From the NCBI RefSeq assembly GCF_001613345.1, contig NZ_BDCE01000003.1:1-51831 (forward strand): 51,831 nucleotides of DNA, given 5' to 3'. Made by a program: the position numbers and the translations under genes. The notes below the pieces were generated by a model. It was given only the letters and a program-made list of their open reading frames with translations, did no database searches and was not told the DNA's origin. This DNA comes from Nocardia uniformis NBRC 13702. GTDB taxonomy: Bacteria; Actinomycetota; Actinomycetes; Mycobacteriales; Mycobacteriaceae. Shown one piece after another: positions 8,263 through 16,779 of the stretch (its first letter is position 1; the number at the start of each line of letters is the position of its first letter).

Positions 8263-8694
8263 ATGATCGAAATCGTCACCGTTTCGACCGAAGCGGACCT
8301 GGCCGATGCCTTCGCCATTCGGATGCAGGTTTTTGTCGAGGAACAGGGCGTACCGGCCGAGATCGAAATCGATGAGCTGGACCGGACCGCCGACCACCTG
8401 CTCGCCCGGCTCGATGGGCAGCCGGTCGGGACCGGTCGGCTGACGGTCCGAGCGGATATCGGTGTGCTCGGCCGACTGGCCGTATCGGGGAAGTCGCGCG
8501 GTACCGGCCTCGGCGCGGCGCTGGTGCGGGCCATCGAGGAGCGGGCACGAGAACGGGGTCTGACAGCCGTCGAGTTGCATTCCCAGACCCAGGCGATCGG
8601 CTTCTACGAGCGGCTCGGATATACGGCGTTCGGGGAACCCGATTGGGACGCGGGCATCGAGCACATCTGGATGCGGAAGGGGCTTGGCTGCTGA
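8263..8694 (+). CDS. GNAT family N-acetyltransferase (ElaA/YjcF-like)
   Basis: A 143-residue GNAT protein. The N-terminal block AFAIRMQVFVEEQGVP is characteristic of the ElaA/YjcF group. The acetyl-CoA pyrophosphate loop is GKSRGTGLGAALV (about residues 76-88), followed by ELHSQTQAIGFYERLGYTAFG. It probably acetylates a small amine or an N-terminus. The start at 8263 (MIEIVT) is chosen because beta strand 1 begins there; an ATG at 8251 is also in frame, and neither has a clear ribosome-binding site. A palindromic repeat follows the stop codon. Confidence 0.8.
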   Translation: MIEIVTVSTEADLADAFAIRMQVFVEEQGVPAEIEIDELDRTADHLLARLDGQPVGTGRLTVRADIGVLGRLAVSGKSRGTGLGAALVRAIEERARERGLTAVELHSQTQAIGFYERLGYTAFGEPDWDAGIEHIWMRKGLGC

Positions 8695-8699
8695 TATCG

Positions 8700-8780
8700 G
8701 TGGATTCCGGCCAAAAGCACGCCGGAATGACGGGATGATCGGTACACCCGAAAGACCGGACGACCACGCGCCGGAATGAC
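8700..8780. repeat. Palindromic intergenic repeat (ATTCCGGCC...GCCGGAAT family), one full and one half copy
   Basis: The full copy at 8700-8731 begins GTGGATTCCGGCCAAAAGC and ends GCCGGAATGAC, giving an 8-bp ATTCCGGC/GCCGGAAT stem. A half copy, CGCGCCGGAATGAC, follows at 8767-8780. The element lies between the converging GNAT and SdpI-like genes. The same family recurs near 15.8, 16.7, 23.8 and 45.5 kb. Confidence 0.75.
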
Positions 8781-8812
8781 GGGGACGGTCAGCGCCCGGA
8801 AGGACCGGACGA

Positions 8813-9253
8813 TCAGTTGGTGGCGGGTTCGCAGGCGTCGCGCAGCGAGCAGGAACCACAGGCGCTGCCGCAGCCGCCGACCTCTGCGGCGGGGGCGAGG
8901 CCCGCGATGGCCTGGGCAGCGGCATTCGCGCCCGCGCCGAGGGTGAGGAAACCGATCACGACGGTGACGATCGGGACCGCGACCGCGGCGATACCACCGG
9001 CGACGAGCGCCACCACACCGCCCGCCGCGAGCAGAATGCCCGCGCCGACCGAGGTGGGGCCGGCTACCCGATTGGCCAGGCGGAAGGCTTCCTCGGAGGC
9101 CAGCGCCTCCTGGGTATGTACTCCGAAGTAACGGTTGCCGGGCAGTTTGCCGGTCAGACCGAGCACCCCGGTGACGACGGCAATGGCCGCCAGCACGAAC
9201 AGGATCAACGCCACAACAAGCACCCTGGCAGCGTAGCCCAGTCCGATTCGCAC
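8813..9253 (-). CDS. SdpI-family membrane protein with Cys-rich tail
   Basis: A 146-residue membrane protein. One segment lies at residues 8-30, followed by the SdpI-type motif GNRYFGVHTQEALASEEAFRLANRVAGP (read in two parts), then two more hydrophobic segments. It ends in a hydrophilic tail with four cysteines (CGSACGSC...C). SdpI-like proteins are immunity or signalling factors in Bacillus; in actinobacteria the role is unknown. The position divergent from leuS matches, from memory, Rv0039c beside leuS in Mycobacterium tuberculosis. The Cys-rich tail could bind a metal or form disulfides. Confidence 0.7.
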   Translation of the reverse strand: MRIGLGYAARVLVVALILFVLAAIAVVTGVLGLTGKLPGNRYFGVHTQEALASEEAFRLANRVAGPTSVGAGILLAAGGVVALVAGGIAAVAVPIVTVVIGFLTLGAGANAAAQAIAGLAPAAEVGGCGSACGSCSLRDACEPATN

Positions 9254-9273
9254 GTTGCGGGCCCGGTCGGCGC

Positions 9274-9290
9274 GTCACACCACGTGTGAC
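9274..9290. promoter_or_regulatory. Palindrome between the SdpI-like gene and leuS
   Basis: GTCACAC-CAC-GTGTGAC is a perfect 7+3+7 inverted repeat, 21 bp upstream of the SdpI-like start and 115 bp upstream of leuS. It resembles a dimeric regulator site. It is closer to the SdpI-like gene and so more likely controls that one. Confidence 0.4.
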
Positions 9291-9404
9291 CTGGGGCTCA
9301 GCACCGGACCGGACGGTTGGACCCTTTTTGGGTACGGGGGGCGGCACGCTTTACCCTGGTGAGCGACGTTATCTCCGATCGGCGAGAGACCAGAAGGCAG
9401 GACC

Positions 9405-12272
9405 GTGCAGGACACTCGTGCAACCGACACCACCGGCACCACCGAGTCCGGGAGCAGCGACGTGCCCGCACACCGCTACAACGCCGACCTCGCGGGTCGG
9501 GTCGAAACCAAATGGCAGCGGAACTGGACCGAGCGCGGCACGTTCTTCGCGCCCAATCCGGTGGGCCCGCTGGCGGGCGAGACCCCGCCGGACAAGCTGT
9601 TCATTCAGGACATGTTCCCGTACCCCTCCGGCGCGGGCCTGCACGTCGGCCATCCGCTGGGCTATATCGCCACCGATGTCTTCGCGCGCTTCCACCGCAT
9701 GCGTGGCCGGAATGTGCTGCACGCCCTGGGTTATGACGCCTTCGGCCTGCCCGCCGAGCAGTACGCGGTGCAGACCGGTGCGCATCCGCGCGTGACCACC
9801 GAGTCGAATATCGCCACCATGCAGCGCCAGCTGGATCGGCTGGGCCTGGGCCACGATCGACGACGTTCCTTCGCCACCACCGACCCCGAGTACTACAAAT
9901 GGACGCAGTGGATCTTCCTGCGCATCTACAACGCCTGGTACGACGAAGTGCAGGGCAAAGCGCGCCCGATCAGCGAGCTGATCGCCGAATTCGAGGCCGG
10001 TAAACGGTCCGACAACGGGCGCGGCTGGTCGGATATGAGCGTGTCGGAGCGCAATGCCCTGATCGACTCGTATCGCCTGGTCTACCAGACGGATTCGATG
10101 GTCAACTGGTGCCCGGGGCTGGGCACGGTGCTGTCCAATGAAGAGGTCACCGCCGACGGCCGCAGCGAGCGCGGTAATTTCCCGGTGTTCCGTAAGCGCC
10201 TGTGGCAGTGGATGATGCGCATTACCGCCTACTCCGATCGACTGGTCGACGACCTGGACGAGCTGGACTGGCCGGAGAGTGTCAAGGCCATGCAGCGCAA
10301 CTGGATCGGGCGATCGCGCGGCGCGCAGGTGAAGTTCGAGGCCGGGGTCGACACCATCGAGGTGTTCACCACCCGCCCCGACACCCTGTTCGGCGCGACG
10401 TACGTGGTGCTGGCGCCGGAGCACGAGCTGGTGGATCGACTGACCGCCGCCGAATACCCGGCGGGCGTCGACGCGCGCTGGACCTTCTCCTCCGATACCC
10501 CGACGGAAGCCGTTGCGGCCTACCGCAAGTCGATTGCCGCCAAATCGGATCTGGAGCGGCAGGAGAACAAGGAGAAGACCGGCGTCTTCCTGGGCAGTTA
10601 CGCCACCAATCCGGTGAACGGCGCGCAAGTGCCGATCTTCATCGCCGATTACGTACTGAGCGGCTACGGCACCGGCGCGATCATGGCGGTACCCGGACAC
10701 GACCCGCGCGACTGGGACTTCGCCACCGCCTTCGGCCTGTCGATTGTGGAAGTCATTGCGGGCGGCGATATCTCGACGGGCGCGCACACCGGCGACGGCA
10801 CCCTGGTGAACTCCGGATTCCTGGACGGCATGGCGGTCGAAGCCGCCAAGTCCGCGGTCATTTCCAAGCTGGAGGCCGACGGCCACGGTCAGGGCAAGAT
10901 CCAGTACAAGCTGCGCGACTGGCTGTTCGCCCGCCAGCGCTACTGGGGTGAACCGTTCCCGATCGTCTACGACTCCGACGGCGCTCCGCACGCCCTGCCG
11001 GAATCCATGCTGCCGGTGCGACTGCCGGAGATGGAGGACTTCGCCCCCGTCACCTTCGATCCCGACGACGCCGACTCCGAACCGTCGCCGCCGCTGGCCA
11101 AGGCCACCGACTGGGTACACGTCGAACTGGATCTGGGCGACGGCCCGAAACAGTACCGCCGCGACACCAATGTCATGCCCAACTGGGCGGGCAGCTCCTG
11201 GTACCAGCTGCGCTACGCCGACCCGACCAATCCGGAGGCCTTCTGCGCACCGGAGAACGAGAAGTACTGGCTGGGCCCGCGTCCCGCCGAACACGGTGCG
11301 AAGGATCCGGGCGGTGTCGACCTGTATGTCGGCGGTGTCGAGCACGCGGTACTGCACCTGCTGTACGCGCGCTTCTGGCAGAAGGTGCTGTTCGATCTGG
11401 GTGACGTCTCCGGCTACGAGCCCTACCGTCGCCTGTTCAACCAGGGCTACATCCAGGCCTACGCCTACACCGATGAGCGCGGCGCGTACATTCCGGCCGC
11501 CGAAGTGACCGAGCGCGACGGAAAGTTCTTCTGGACCAATACCTCCGGCACCGAGATCGAGGTCTTCCAGGAGTACGGCAAGATCGGCAAGTCACTGAAG
11601 AACGCCATCTCCCCCGATGAGATGTGCGATCTGTACGGGGCCGACACCTTCCGCTTCTACGAGATGTCCATGGGCCCCCTGGATACCTCCCGCCCCTGGG
11701 CGACAAAGGATGTCGTCGGCGCGCACCGCTTCCTGCAGCGCGTCTGGCGACTGGTGGTGGACGAGGAGTCCGGCACGACCCGGGTCACCGACGACGAACC
11801 GTCCAGCGACACACTGCGCCTGCTGCACAAGACCATCGCGGGTGTCGACGACGACTACGCCAACCTGCGCGATAACACCGCGGGCGCGAAGCTGATCGAG
11901 CTGACCAACCACCTGACCAAGAACTACCCCGACGGCACCCCCCGCGCCGTGGCGGAACCCCTGGTCCTGATGCTGGCCCCGATGTCCCCGCATATTGCCG
12001 AAGAGCTGTGGGAACGCCTGGGCCACACCGCATCACTGGCGCACGGCCCCTTCCCGACCGCCGACCCGGCCCTGCTGGTCGCCGATTCGGTGGAGTACCC
12101 GATCCAGGTCAACGGCAAGGTCCGCAGTCGCGTCAGCGTCCCCGCCGACGCCGACAATGCCGCGGTCCAGGCCGCCGCCCTGGCCGACCCGAAGGTCGCG
12201 GAACTGTTGGGCGGCAAGGATCCCCGCAAGGTGATCGTCGTCCCGGGCCGACTGGTGAATATCGTCGCCTGA
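9405..12272 (+). CDS. leuS: Leucyl-tRNA synthetase
   Basis: A 955-residue class I aminoacyl-tRNA synthetase that charges tRNA-Leu in the cytoplasm. The HIGH-type motif is in [15 protein letters not shown] (about residue 70). The editing (CP1) domain carries [12 protein letters not shown] and [12 protein letters not shown]. The KMSKS-type motif reads KIGKSLKN (about residue 727). The C-terminal anticodon-binding and LeuRS-specific domains are intact ([23 protein letters not shown]). The GTG start at 9405 follows AGAAGGCAGGACC. The first 25 residues are a Thr/Ser-rich extension. No T-box was recognised in the leader. Confidence 0.98.
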   Translation: MQDTRATDTTGTTESGSSDVPAHRYNADLAGRVETKWQRNWTERGTFFAPNPVGPLAGETPPDKLFIQDMFPYPSGAGLHVGHPLGYIATDVFARFHRMRGRNVLHALGYDAFGLPAEQYAVQTGAHPRVTTESNIATMQRQLDRLGLGHDRRRSFATTDPEYYKWTQWIFLRIYNAWYDEVQGKARPISELIAEFEAGKRSDNGRGWSDMSVSERNALIDSYRLVYQTDSMVNWCPGLGTVLSNEEVTADGRSERGNFPVFRKRLWQWMMRITAYSDRLVDDLDELDWPESVKAMQRNWIGRSRGAQVKFEAGVDTIEVFTTRPDTLFGATYVVLAPEHELVDRLTAAEYPAGVDARWTFSSDTPTEAVAAYRKSIAAKSDLERQENKEKTGVFLGSYATNPVNGAQVPIFIADYVLSGYGTGAIMAVPGHDPRDWDFATAFGLSIVEVIAGGDISTGAHTGDGTLVNSGFLDGMAVEAAKSAVISKLEADGHGQGKIQYKLRDWLFARQRYWGEPFPIVYDSDGAPHALPESMLPVRLPEMEDFAPVTFDPDDADSEPSPPLAKATDWVHVELDLGDGPKQYRRDTNVMPNWAGSSWYQLRYADPTNPEAFCAPENEKYWLGPRPAEHGAKDPGGVDLYVGGVEHAVLHLLYARFWQKVLFDLGDVSGYEPYRRLFNQGYIQAYAYTDERGAYIPAAEVTERDGKFFWTNTSGTEIEVFQEYGKIGKSLKNAISPDEMCDLYGADTFRFYEMSMGPLDTSRPWATKDVVGAHRFLQRVWRLVVDEESGTTRVTDDEPSSDTLRLLHKTIAGVDDDYANLRDNTAGAKLIELTNHLTKNYPDGTPRAVAEPLVLMLAPMSPHIAEELWERLGHTASLAHGPFPTADPALLVADSVEYPIQVNGKVRSRVSVPADADNAAVQAAALADPKVAELLGGKDPRKVIVVPGRLVNIVA

Positions 12273-12289
12273 CCTCGGCGCGAAGTATT

Positions 12290-12320
12290 CGGGCCCGGTG
12301 CGCACCGCGCACCGGGCCCG
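12290..12320 (+). terminator. leuS terminator hairpin
   Basis: A perfect 13-bp GC-rich stem (CGGGCCCGGTGCG paired with CGCACCGGGCCCG) with a 5-nt loop starts 18 bp after the leuS stop codon. There is only a short T tract (TTGT), as is usual for actinobacterial terminators. Confidence 0.75.
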
Positions 12321-12337
12321 TTGTCGAGGCCGCCTAC

Positions 12338-12560
12338 TCAGTGCGCACGGGCCGGTTCGCTGCGGAAGCGCGACGGCTTGCCGGCGATGCGGCAGATTTT
12401 CCACAGCACGCGGGCGATGGGGTTCATGAGTTGATGTGGCGCGCTTCCTCGGCGACATGAATCGTCATGACGCGCTCCAACATCGGCTGCTCCCCCCGCC
12501 AGCACCATGACGAGCTCGATATCCGCCGCGATAATGGCACGGCGGCGCTCGATGCCGGTT
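12338..12560 (-). pseudogene. Decayed remnant, possibly of a diiron (AurF-like) oxygenase
   Basis: Three short minus-strand stretches in different frames read like parts of one protein: IIAADIELVMVLA, then MLERVMTIHVAEEARHI, then MNPIARVLWKICRIAGKP followed by a stop. The middle piece, with EEARH, resembles the iron-ligand helix of AurF-type diiron oxygenases, where E-E-x-R-H is conserved. A run of six G bases separates the first two pieces and a TGA interrupts the second. The region therefore looks like the frame-shifted, deleted 3' end of a former gene. The family guess is tentative; the decay is more certain. Confidence 0.45.
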
Positions 12561-12566
12561 CCTCCG

Positions 12567-13370
12567 CTAAGCGGGCGGAAGCAGTACGTCGTCGAGTGTC
12601 ACCATCGACAGGTTGCGCTCACAGATGATGTCCACCAGTTGGCCGTAGCAGTGCGTTACGGCGGGGGCGTTGGCGTGGCCGATAATGATGGTCTGTGGGT
12701 GGAAGTACTTGTGGGCGCACTCGATCAGATACTCATCGGTAATCACCCCGGAGTCGGAGAGGGAGCCGTACCACATGACCGGGACGGTGTAGCCGAGATC
12801 GGCGGCCACCTTGTCGACCCTCGCATTGTGACGGCCGAACGGGGGGCGGTAGTACGGGGTGCCGTCCACGCCGAAATTATTGCGCAGGAAGGTCTTCGCC
12901 CGGTTCAGCTGGGCGGCGATCCCCGCCTCGGACAGGCTGGTCAGATCGGCGTGGTCCCAGGTGTGGTTGGCGAGCTGGATCTGGCCGGAATCGACCAGCG
13001 GACGCAGGGCATCGCGGTGCGTGGTCCAGGAGTCGTAATAGGCGGTCACGAAGAAGGTGAAGCGGGCGCCGGTATGGCGAGCGAATTCGATATACGCACC
13101 GACCACCTCCGGGCTCGCGCCGTCATCGACGGTGAGTGCCATGCTGGTGCCGTTACCCGGGAGCGCCGTAATGGTGCCCGCCGGAATGGCCGTCTTGGGC
13201 CCGGTCGGCGGTGCGGGCAGTGTCCTGGGCACCACCTCGGGGAAATTGACGGTGGGCGGGATATCGTCCGTGCCGAATTCGAGAATCCCGCTATTGGCCC
13301 TGGTGCAGCCGGTGAGGGCGAAGGCCGTACCCGCCGCGAGCAGGCCGAGCAGCTGTCGTCTGTGCATCAT
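12567..13370 (-). CDS. Polysaccharide deacetylase (NodB domain) lipoprotein
   Basis: A 267-residue protein with a signal peptide ending in a lipobox, LTGC, near residue 22, so it is probably anchored outside the membrane. The NodB catalytic fold shows LTVDDGASPE (metal and base aspartates), NHTWDHADL (H-x3-H metal ligands), YYRPPFGRHN and IIIGHANAP. It should remove acetyl groups from N-acetylated glycans such as peptidoglycan. Spacing of the motifs is typical, although the first has Val-Asp-Asp rather than Phe-Asp-Asp. It is transcribed towards leuS with the decayed remnant in between. Confidence 0.88.
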   Translation of the reverse strand: MMHRRQLLGLLAAGTAFALTGCTRANSGILEFGTDDIPPTVNFPEVVPRTLPAPPTGPKTAIPAGTITALPGNGTSMALTVDDGASPEVVGAYIEFARHTGARFTFFVTAYYDSWTTHRDALRPLVDSGQIQLANHTWDHADLTSLSEAGIAAQLNRAKTFLRNNFGVDGTPYYRPPFGRHNARVDKVAADLGYTVPVMWYGSLSDSGVITDEYLIECAHKYFHPQTIIIGHANAPAVTHCYGQLVDIICERNLSMVTLDDVLLPPA

Positions 13371-13482
13371 CGATGTGACTCACTCCGTGGATATCGCGTG
13401 GTCCCCCGGCAATTCCACAGTTATATCCGCAACGGGTGCACCTGTTGCGGAGAACGCGCGGCGTGCGCGCAATCGCGTCCGA

Positions 13483-14199
13483 TCAGCGCGGAATGGGCCG
13501 CAGCACGATCTCGGTGGGATGCGCGTCGCGCGGCGTCTCGACAGCATTGCGCACCGCCCGCGCCACCGTCGACGCGGCCAGGAAATCCCGTGGCCGATAG
13601 TCGCGGCCCTCACCAGCAACGATCTCGCGCTGCATATCGGTGTCGATGCGGCCCGGATGGATCGAGGTGACGCGCAGCCCGGTCTCCTCCGATCGCAGGG
13701 CGTCGGCGAAGGCGCGCAGCCCGAATTTGCTCGCCGCGTACACACCCCACCCGGCATTGGCGCGCAGCCCCGCACCCGAATTGATCAGCACCACATGCCC
13801 GTTCGCGGCGCGCAGGGCGGGCAGCAGCAGCCGGGTCAGCTCGGCGACAGCGATCAGATTGGCTTCCAAGGTATTCCGCCACTGCGCCACCGACGAATCG
13901 GCTATGGTGCCGAGGTCGGCGACCCCGGCATTGTGGACCAGCACATCCAGCCGCTCGACCGGTTCCACCGCACGGGCTACCGCCTCGTAGTCGGTCAGCT
14001 CCACGGGAAATCCGGTCGCACCGGGCAATTCGCTCAGTATCGGCTCGAGCGCCTGCGATGTGCGAGCGCCCAACAGCAGCCGATGGGTGGGTGCGAGTTC
14101 GCGTGCGATGGCGGCGCCGAGCCCGCGGCTGGCACCGGTGACGAGCGCGGTCGGCTGGACTGTCACCGGGTCGTTGCTGGTCGCGTCCGAATTGGCCAT
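13483..14199 (-). CDS. Short-chain dehydrogenase/reductase
   Basis: A 238-residue classical SDR. The nucleotide-binding motif TGASRGLG is at about residue 21, NAG appears in VLVHNAGVAD, the catalytic serine in LINSGAG, and the YAASK tyrosine/lysine pair at about residue 152. Lack of an acidic residue after beta 2 (LGARTSQ) suggests NADP(H), by family rules. The substrate is unknown. The gene is alone on the minus strand between the deacetylase and the divergent GH63 gene, with about 180 bp to the latter. Confidence 0.87.
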   Translation of the reverse strand: MANSDATSNDPVTVQPTALVTGASRGLGAAIARELAPTHRLLLGARTSQALEPILSELPGATGFPVELTDYEAVARAVEPVERLDVLVHNAGVADLGTIADSSVAQWRNTLEANLIAVAELTRLLLPALRAANGHVVLINSGAGLRANAGWGVYAASKFGLRAFADALRSEETGLRVTSIHPGRIDTDMQREIVAGEGRDYRPRDFLAASTVARAVRNAVETPRDAHPTEIVLRPIPR

Positions 14200-14379
14200 G
14201 TGATCACCGTAACGGGGATGCGCACCGGGCGATGATTCCGGTCAACGGCATCGTCCGTTCGTATCAGGTCAGAAAGGCCAGCCAGGGTGACATCTGTCGA
14301 ACCGGATCCCGCCCCACCCCGCACCGCCGAACCACCCTCCCAGCGCGCATACCTGCCGGTGCCGTCGCAGAATAGGGCG

Positions 14380-15717
14380 ATGACACACCCGGGTTTCACG
14401 CCGACCCAGCTCGCGGCGCGCGCCGCCTATCTGCTGCGCGGCAATGATCTGGGCACCATGACCACCGCCGCCCCCAAGCTGTATCCACACATGTGGAGCT
14501 GGGATGCCGCCTTCGTAGCGGTCGGCCTGGCCCCGCTGAGCGTGGAACGGGCCGTCGTCGAGATGGATACGCTGCTGTCGGCGCAGTGGCGCAGCGGCAT
14601 GATTCCGCACATTGTGTTCGCCAATGGGGTGGACGGGTACTTCCCCGGCCCGGCCGCCTGGGAATGTCGACGGCTCGCGGCCGACGCACCCGACGGACCG
14701 GATACCTCGGGCATTACCCAGCCGCCCGTGCACGCCATCGCGGTGCAGCGCATCCTCGACCATTCCCGCCGCCACGGCCGCAGTACCCGCGCGGTCGCCG
14801 AGGATTTCCTGCATCGCCGCTGGCCGGACCTTATGCGCTGGCATCGCTGGCTCGCCTACGCCCGCGATCCGAAACAGCACGGACGCATCACCATCTATCA
14901 CGGGTGGGAATCCGGAATGGACAATTCGCCGCGCTGGGATCGGGCCTACGCGAATGTGATTCCCGGTGAACTGCCCGCGTACGAGCGCGAGGATCTGCAC
15001 GTGGTGGGTGATCCGACACAGCGTCCGTCCGATCGCGAATACGACCGGTACATGTGGCTGGTCGAGCAGATGCGCCGCGCGAGCTACGACGACTACCAAC
15101 TGGCCTCGACCATGAGTTTCGCGGTGGAGGACGTCTTCGTCACCGCCATCTTCGCGCTGGCCTGTGAGGTGCTGGCCAATATCGGCGAGGAGCACCGGCT
15201 GCCGCATGCCGATGTGCGCGAACTCTACGAATGGTCGGACTACTTCCGCGCCGGTGTCATCGCCACCACCGATGCGCGCAGTGGGGCCGCCAAGGACTTC
15301 GATGTACGGGCCGATCGCTGGATCGAAACCGACACTCTGGCCGTCTTCGCACCGCTGCTGTCCGGCGGGCTGTCACGGGACGCGGAGCGACGGCTGCTGC
15401 GCCTGTTCGAGGGGCCGAAGTACTGCGGCCATCCGGACCTGCGGTACGCGCTACCACCGTCGACCTCACCGGTGGCCAAGGACTTTCGACCGCGGGAGTA
15501 CTGGCGCGGGCCGGTATGGCCGGTAATGAGCTGGCTGTTCTCGTGGGTCTTCGCCCGGCGCGGTTGGGCGGAGCGATCGTTCATGCTGCGCGCGGAAGGG
15601 CTGCGCCAGGCCAGCGACGGCACCTTCGCGGAGTACTACGAACCGTTCACGGGCGAACCGCTGGGCAGTATGCAGCAGTCGTGGACGGCGGCGTCGGTCC
15701 TCGACTGGCTGGGCTGA
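14380..15717 (+). CDS. GH63 family glucosylglycerate hydrolase-type enzyme
   Basis: A 445-residue (alpha/alpha)6-barrel protein closely resembling the mycobacterial glucosylglycerate hydrolase (GgH). That enzyme splits glucosylglycerate, a compatible solute and precursor of methylglucose polysaccharides, into glucose and glycerate. Matching stretches are FTPTQLAARAAYLLRGNDLG, HMWSWDAAF, GWESGMDNSP (candidate acid aspartate at residue 181) and FAEYYEPFTGEPLG (candidate base glutamate). The ATG at 14380 matches the family N-terminus. A GTG at 14287 with AAAGG upstream would add 31 poorly conserved residues. The enzyme has no signal peptide and should act in the cytoplasm, releasing stored carbon after nitrogen limitation. 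Confidence 0.88.
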   Translation: MTHPGFTPTQLAARAAYLLRGNDLGTMTTAAPKLYPHMWSWDAAFVAVGLAPLSVERAVVEMDTLLSAQWRSGMIPHIVFANGVDGYFPGPAAWECRRLAADAPDGPDTSGITQPPVHAIAVQRILDHSRRHGRSTRAVAEDFLHRRWPDLMRWHRWLAYARDPKQHGRITIYHGWESGMDNSPRWDRAYANVIPGELPAYEREDLHVVGDPTQRPSDREYDRYMWLVEQMRRASYDDYQLASTMSFAVEDVFVTAIFALACEVLANIGEEHRLPHADVRELYEWSDYFRAGVIATTDARSGAAKDFDVRADRWIETDTLAVFAPLLSGGLSRDAERRLLRLFEGPKYCGHPDLRYALPPSTSPVAKDFRPREYWRGPVWPVMSWLFSWVFARRGWAERSFMLRAEGLRQASDGTFAEYYEPFTGEPLGSMQQSWTAASVLDWLG

Positions 15718-15730
15718 CCCCCCGGCCCCC

Positions 15731-15800
15731 GTCCCTCCCGTCATTCCGTCCCTCCCATCCCTCCCGCCCTCCTGTCCCTCCTGTCCCTCCCGTCATTCCG
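15731..15800 (+). repeat. Pyrimidine-rich tract with an 18-bp direct repeat
   Basis: Nearly every base in this stretch is C or T. GTCCCTCCCGTCATTCCG occurs at 15731-15748 and again at 15783-15800, with further CTCC/CCTCC units between. The second copy runs into the palindromic repeat. Confidence 0.6.
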
Positions 15801-15823
15801 GCGCGCTTTTGGCCGGAATCCAC
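15792..15823. repeat. Palindromic intergenic repeat, full copy
   Basis: Reverse orientation of the family seen at 8.7 kb: GTCATTCCGGC, a CGCGCTTTTG-type loop, then GGCCGGAATCCAC. It lies between the GH63 and GH25 genes, both on the plus strand. Confidence 0.75.
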
Positions 15824-15908
15824 CTACCCAGGCTGTATTACTCGGGCAGCCAACACAGCAGTAGCGGTTCCAGCCCCGCAGCAACAGGCACCGCTACTGT
15901 CGAAATCC

Positions 15909-16658
15909 ATGTACCGACGCTCGAACGACCCCCGTAAAGCTCGTCGCAGGTACCTCATCAGCTCCGCCGCAGCCCTGGCGGGCATCCTGTCGGCCACCGG
16001 AACGGCCGCCGCCGCGCCCGAAGGTCCCGACGTATCCTCCTGGCAGCATCCCGGCGGCAGCGGCATCAACTGGTTCGCCGTACGCGGGGCCGGACACCAT
16101 TTCGCCATGGTGAAGGCCACCGAGGGGCTGAGTTACGTCAACCCCCACTTCGTCCCCGACAGTCTCACCATGCGCGCAGCCGGAATCGCCCGGGGTACGT
16201 ACCATTTCGCGCGCCCCGCGCTACCCCCTGAACCGCAGGCCATCTTCTATTCGACCATGGTGCTGGGCCAGAACGGCCCGCTCGATATGCCCGCGGTGCT
16301 GGACCTGGAGGATTCCGGCGGCCTCGCGCCCGCGGCACTCATCGACTGGACCCATCGCTATCTGAATACGGTGGAGGCGCTCACCGGGCGGCCGCCGATC
16401 ATCTACACCGGGGTGAACTTCTGGAAGACCGCCATGGCCGACTCCAACGAGTTCACCCGATACCCCCTGTGGATCGCGGACTATCGCGGTAACGACCGCC
16501 CCGAGGTGCCGGGCGGCTGGCCGACCTGGACCTTCTGGCAGTACACCGATTCCGGCAGCATCCCGGGCATCCCCGCCGCCACCGATATGAACGTATACAG
16601 CGGCGCCCAGGGCGATCTCGGGACATTCGCGCGAATCCCGTTCAGCGGCAGCGGCTAA
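15909..16658 (+). CDS. Secreted GH25 lysozyme-like muramidase
   Basis: A 249-residue protein with an N-terminal arginine-rich, then hydrophobic, signal peptide cleaved near ATGTAAAAP (about residue 37). The GH25 barrel begins at GPDVSSWQH with its conserved aspartate and continues through MVKATEGLSYVNPHF, GTYHFARP, VLDLEDSG (catalytic Asp-x-Glu), YTGVNFW and TFWQYTDSG. It should cleave the MurNAc-GlcNAc bond of peptidoglycan. No cell-wall-binding domain follows. The ATG at 15909 starts the charged part of the signal peptide; the ribosome-binding site is weak. Confidence 0.9.
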   Translation: MYRRSNDPRKARRRYLISSAAALAGILSATGTAAAAPEGPDVSSWQHPGGSGINWFAVRGAGHHFAMVKATEGLSYVNPHFVPDSLTMRAAGIARGTYHFARPALPPEPQAIFYSTMVLGQNGPLDMPAVLDLEDSGGLAPAALIDWTHRYLNTVEALTGRPPIIYTGVNFWKTAMADSNEFTRYPLWIADYRGNDRPEVPGGWPTWTFWQYTDSGSIPGIPAATDMNVYSGAQGDLGTFARIPFSGSG

Positions 16659-16675
16659 GGGAGTTCATATCGGGT

Positions 16676-16689
16676 GTGGATTCCGGCCA
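16676..16689. repeat. Truncated palindromic repeat
   Basis: GTGGATTCCGGCCA matches the left half of the family element; the right half is missing. It lies just after the GH25 gene. Confidence 0.5.
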
Positions 16690-16699
16690 ACGAGAAGGA

Positions 16700-16724
16700 C
16701 GGGCCACCGGTAACCAGTGGCCCG
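16700..16724. terminator. Bidirectional terminator hairpin
   Basis: CGGGCCAC and GTGGCCCG form an 8-bp stem with a 9-nt loop between the converging GH25 and phoX-like genes, so it can serve both. Confidence 0.6.
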
Positions 16725-16779
16725 CCCTGGGGGATCAGGACTCGTCCTTGATGGAGGGCGGGCCCTGAGAGTTCGCGAA

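Noticed and set aside
9254..9404. T-box leader for leuS
   Set aside because: No T-box core sequence or specifier-loop structure could be found; only a palindrome and a short ACCC/GGGT hairpin are present.
9369..11357. A long (662-codon) open frame antisense to leuS
   Set aside because: It mirrors the codon structure of leuS in a high-GC genome, has no recognisable motif and no start signal.
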